From contig NZ_GL876933.1 of NCBI RefSeq assembly GCF_000192575.1, positions 401,796 to 465,795 of the forward strand: a DNA stretch of 64,000 nt. Reading direction: 5' to 3'. The notes below the pieces were generated by a model. The model saw nothing but the letters and a program-made list of their open reading frames with translations, was not told the DNA's origin and did not search any database. This DNA comes from Novosphingobium nitrogenifigens DSM 19370 (GTDB lineage: Bacteria; Pseudomonadota; Alphaproteobacteria; Sphingomonadales; Sphingomonadaceae). Shown in pieces: positions 63,411 through 64,000 of this stretch (the first letter of the stretch is position 1; every line of letters starts with the position of its first letter). Made by a program: the position numbers and the translations under genes.

Positions 63411-63943
63411 GTAAGGTGGCCACGGCAGCATCCGGGGCAGAGCATGTGTGTGGATTGATTCTCGTGTCCGCCCCAGGGCGGCCGATCGGTGTCGTGCTCA
63501 AGGAACAGCTTCGGGCCAACCCTGCCAACGCCCCCCTTCTCGATGTCGCAAATCAGGCGATCGACACGCTATTGGCGGGGCGGCGGGTCGATACGGCGAG
63601 CCTTCCGCCGCCTCTGGTCCCCCTGTTCAGGCCGGAAATTCAAGGCTTCTTGATCAGTGAGATTGCAGTGGATCCAGCGGATCTCATCGCCAAGGCCGGA
63701 AAATCAGTGCTTGTGATCCAGGGAGAACGAGACCTTCAGGTCAGTGTGTCAGACGCGCGGCGTCTCGTGGCAGCGAATCCCTCAGCTATGATTAAGCAAC
63801 TTCCTGATACCAATCATATCTTGAAGCAGGTCACATCGGATGATCGACGAGCCAATTATGCCACTTACGCGGATCCGAATCTGCCGCTTGCACCAGATGT
63901 GGTTGAAACCGTAGTGCGTTTCATCGAACAACATGGGCAGTGA
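63353..63943 (+). pseudogene. Alpha/beta hydrolase, 5'-truncated
   Basis: From about 63411 the frame reads like an alpha/beta hydrolase (HVCGLILVSAPGRPIGVVLKEQL, LRANPANAPLL, then VLVIQGERDLQVSVSDARRL and the His in PDTNHILKQV). The first 20 codons (63353-63410) do not fit and the part with the nucleophile Ser (usually GHSEGG) is absent. It is therefore a C-terminal remnant, missing roughly the first third. Confidence 0.72.
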
Positions 63944-64000
63944 ACATGGTCAGACCCTAAGGCAATCGGCGCCCCAATATCTGGCCTTCAAGCCTCAGGA

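Noticed and set aside
1..64000. CRISPR array, insertion sequence or rRNA genes
   Set aside because: No regularly spaced repeats, no transposase motif, and no rRNA-like sequence seen.

Overview
The window looks like chromosome of a sphingomonad alphaproteobacterium, probably Novosphingobium or a close relative. Three things point there: high G+C; sphingomonad-type neighbourhoods (rpmH-rnpA-yidD-yidC-engB, ubiE-ubiB, coaBC-dut, PopZ next to a thioredoxin-like ferredoxin, Tim44-like gene next to mltA and divergent from secB); and several twin-arginine-exported enzymes. The genus call is inference; no rRNA or tRNA gene is visible.

Positions 1-48.7 kb are a dense core region. In order: a GNAT acetyltransferase and a Zur-like regulator; erpA with an overlapping exonuclease III; a CBS protein; ComM; an exported spermidine dehydrogenase-like flavoenzyme; a ClC channel; an exported Fe/Mn superoxide dismutase; a LytTR/LytS-type two-component pair; class I fumarase; a degenerate isoaspartyl-methyltransferase-like gene with a TolC channel; PopZ with a [2Fe-2S] protein; a periplasmic 5'-nucleotidase; succinyl-CoA:3-ketoacid CoA-transferase with a divergent LysR regulator; the L34/RnpA/YidD/YidC/EngB cluster; DapE; Smr, MltA, Tim44-like and SecB; MurJ and TrpS; Dut and CoaBC; UbiB and UbiE with divergent MutM; a Flp pilin; and an AI-2E transporter next to a membrane diguanylate cyclase.

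Positions about 48.9-55.6 kb are a compact plasmid backbone lying inside the chromosome-like sequence: a RepC-type initiator with a well-formed antisense RNA upstream, a palindromic oriT candidate, a ribbon-helix-helix/membrane accessory protein, a MobF (TrwC/TraA-like) relaxase-helicase, and a ParA/ParG-type partition pair flanked by CACATGTG palindromes. No type IV secretion genes and no integrase are visible, so this resembles an integrated mobilisable replicon.

Positions about 55.7-64 kb are accessory. The main object is a very large Rad50/RecF-like ATPase with a zinc-hook-type CPVC motif and a C-terminal domain resembling S24/LexA peptidases. Its frame is interrupted by one TAA codon just before the Walker A motif. 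After it come a GNAT acetyltransferase, an AraC regulator, an LprI-like secreted protein and a 5'-truncated alpha/beta hydrolase. The ATPase-peptidase fusion is the best candidate here for an undescribed, possibly defence-related system, although the stop codon may have inactivated this copy.
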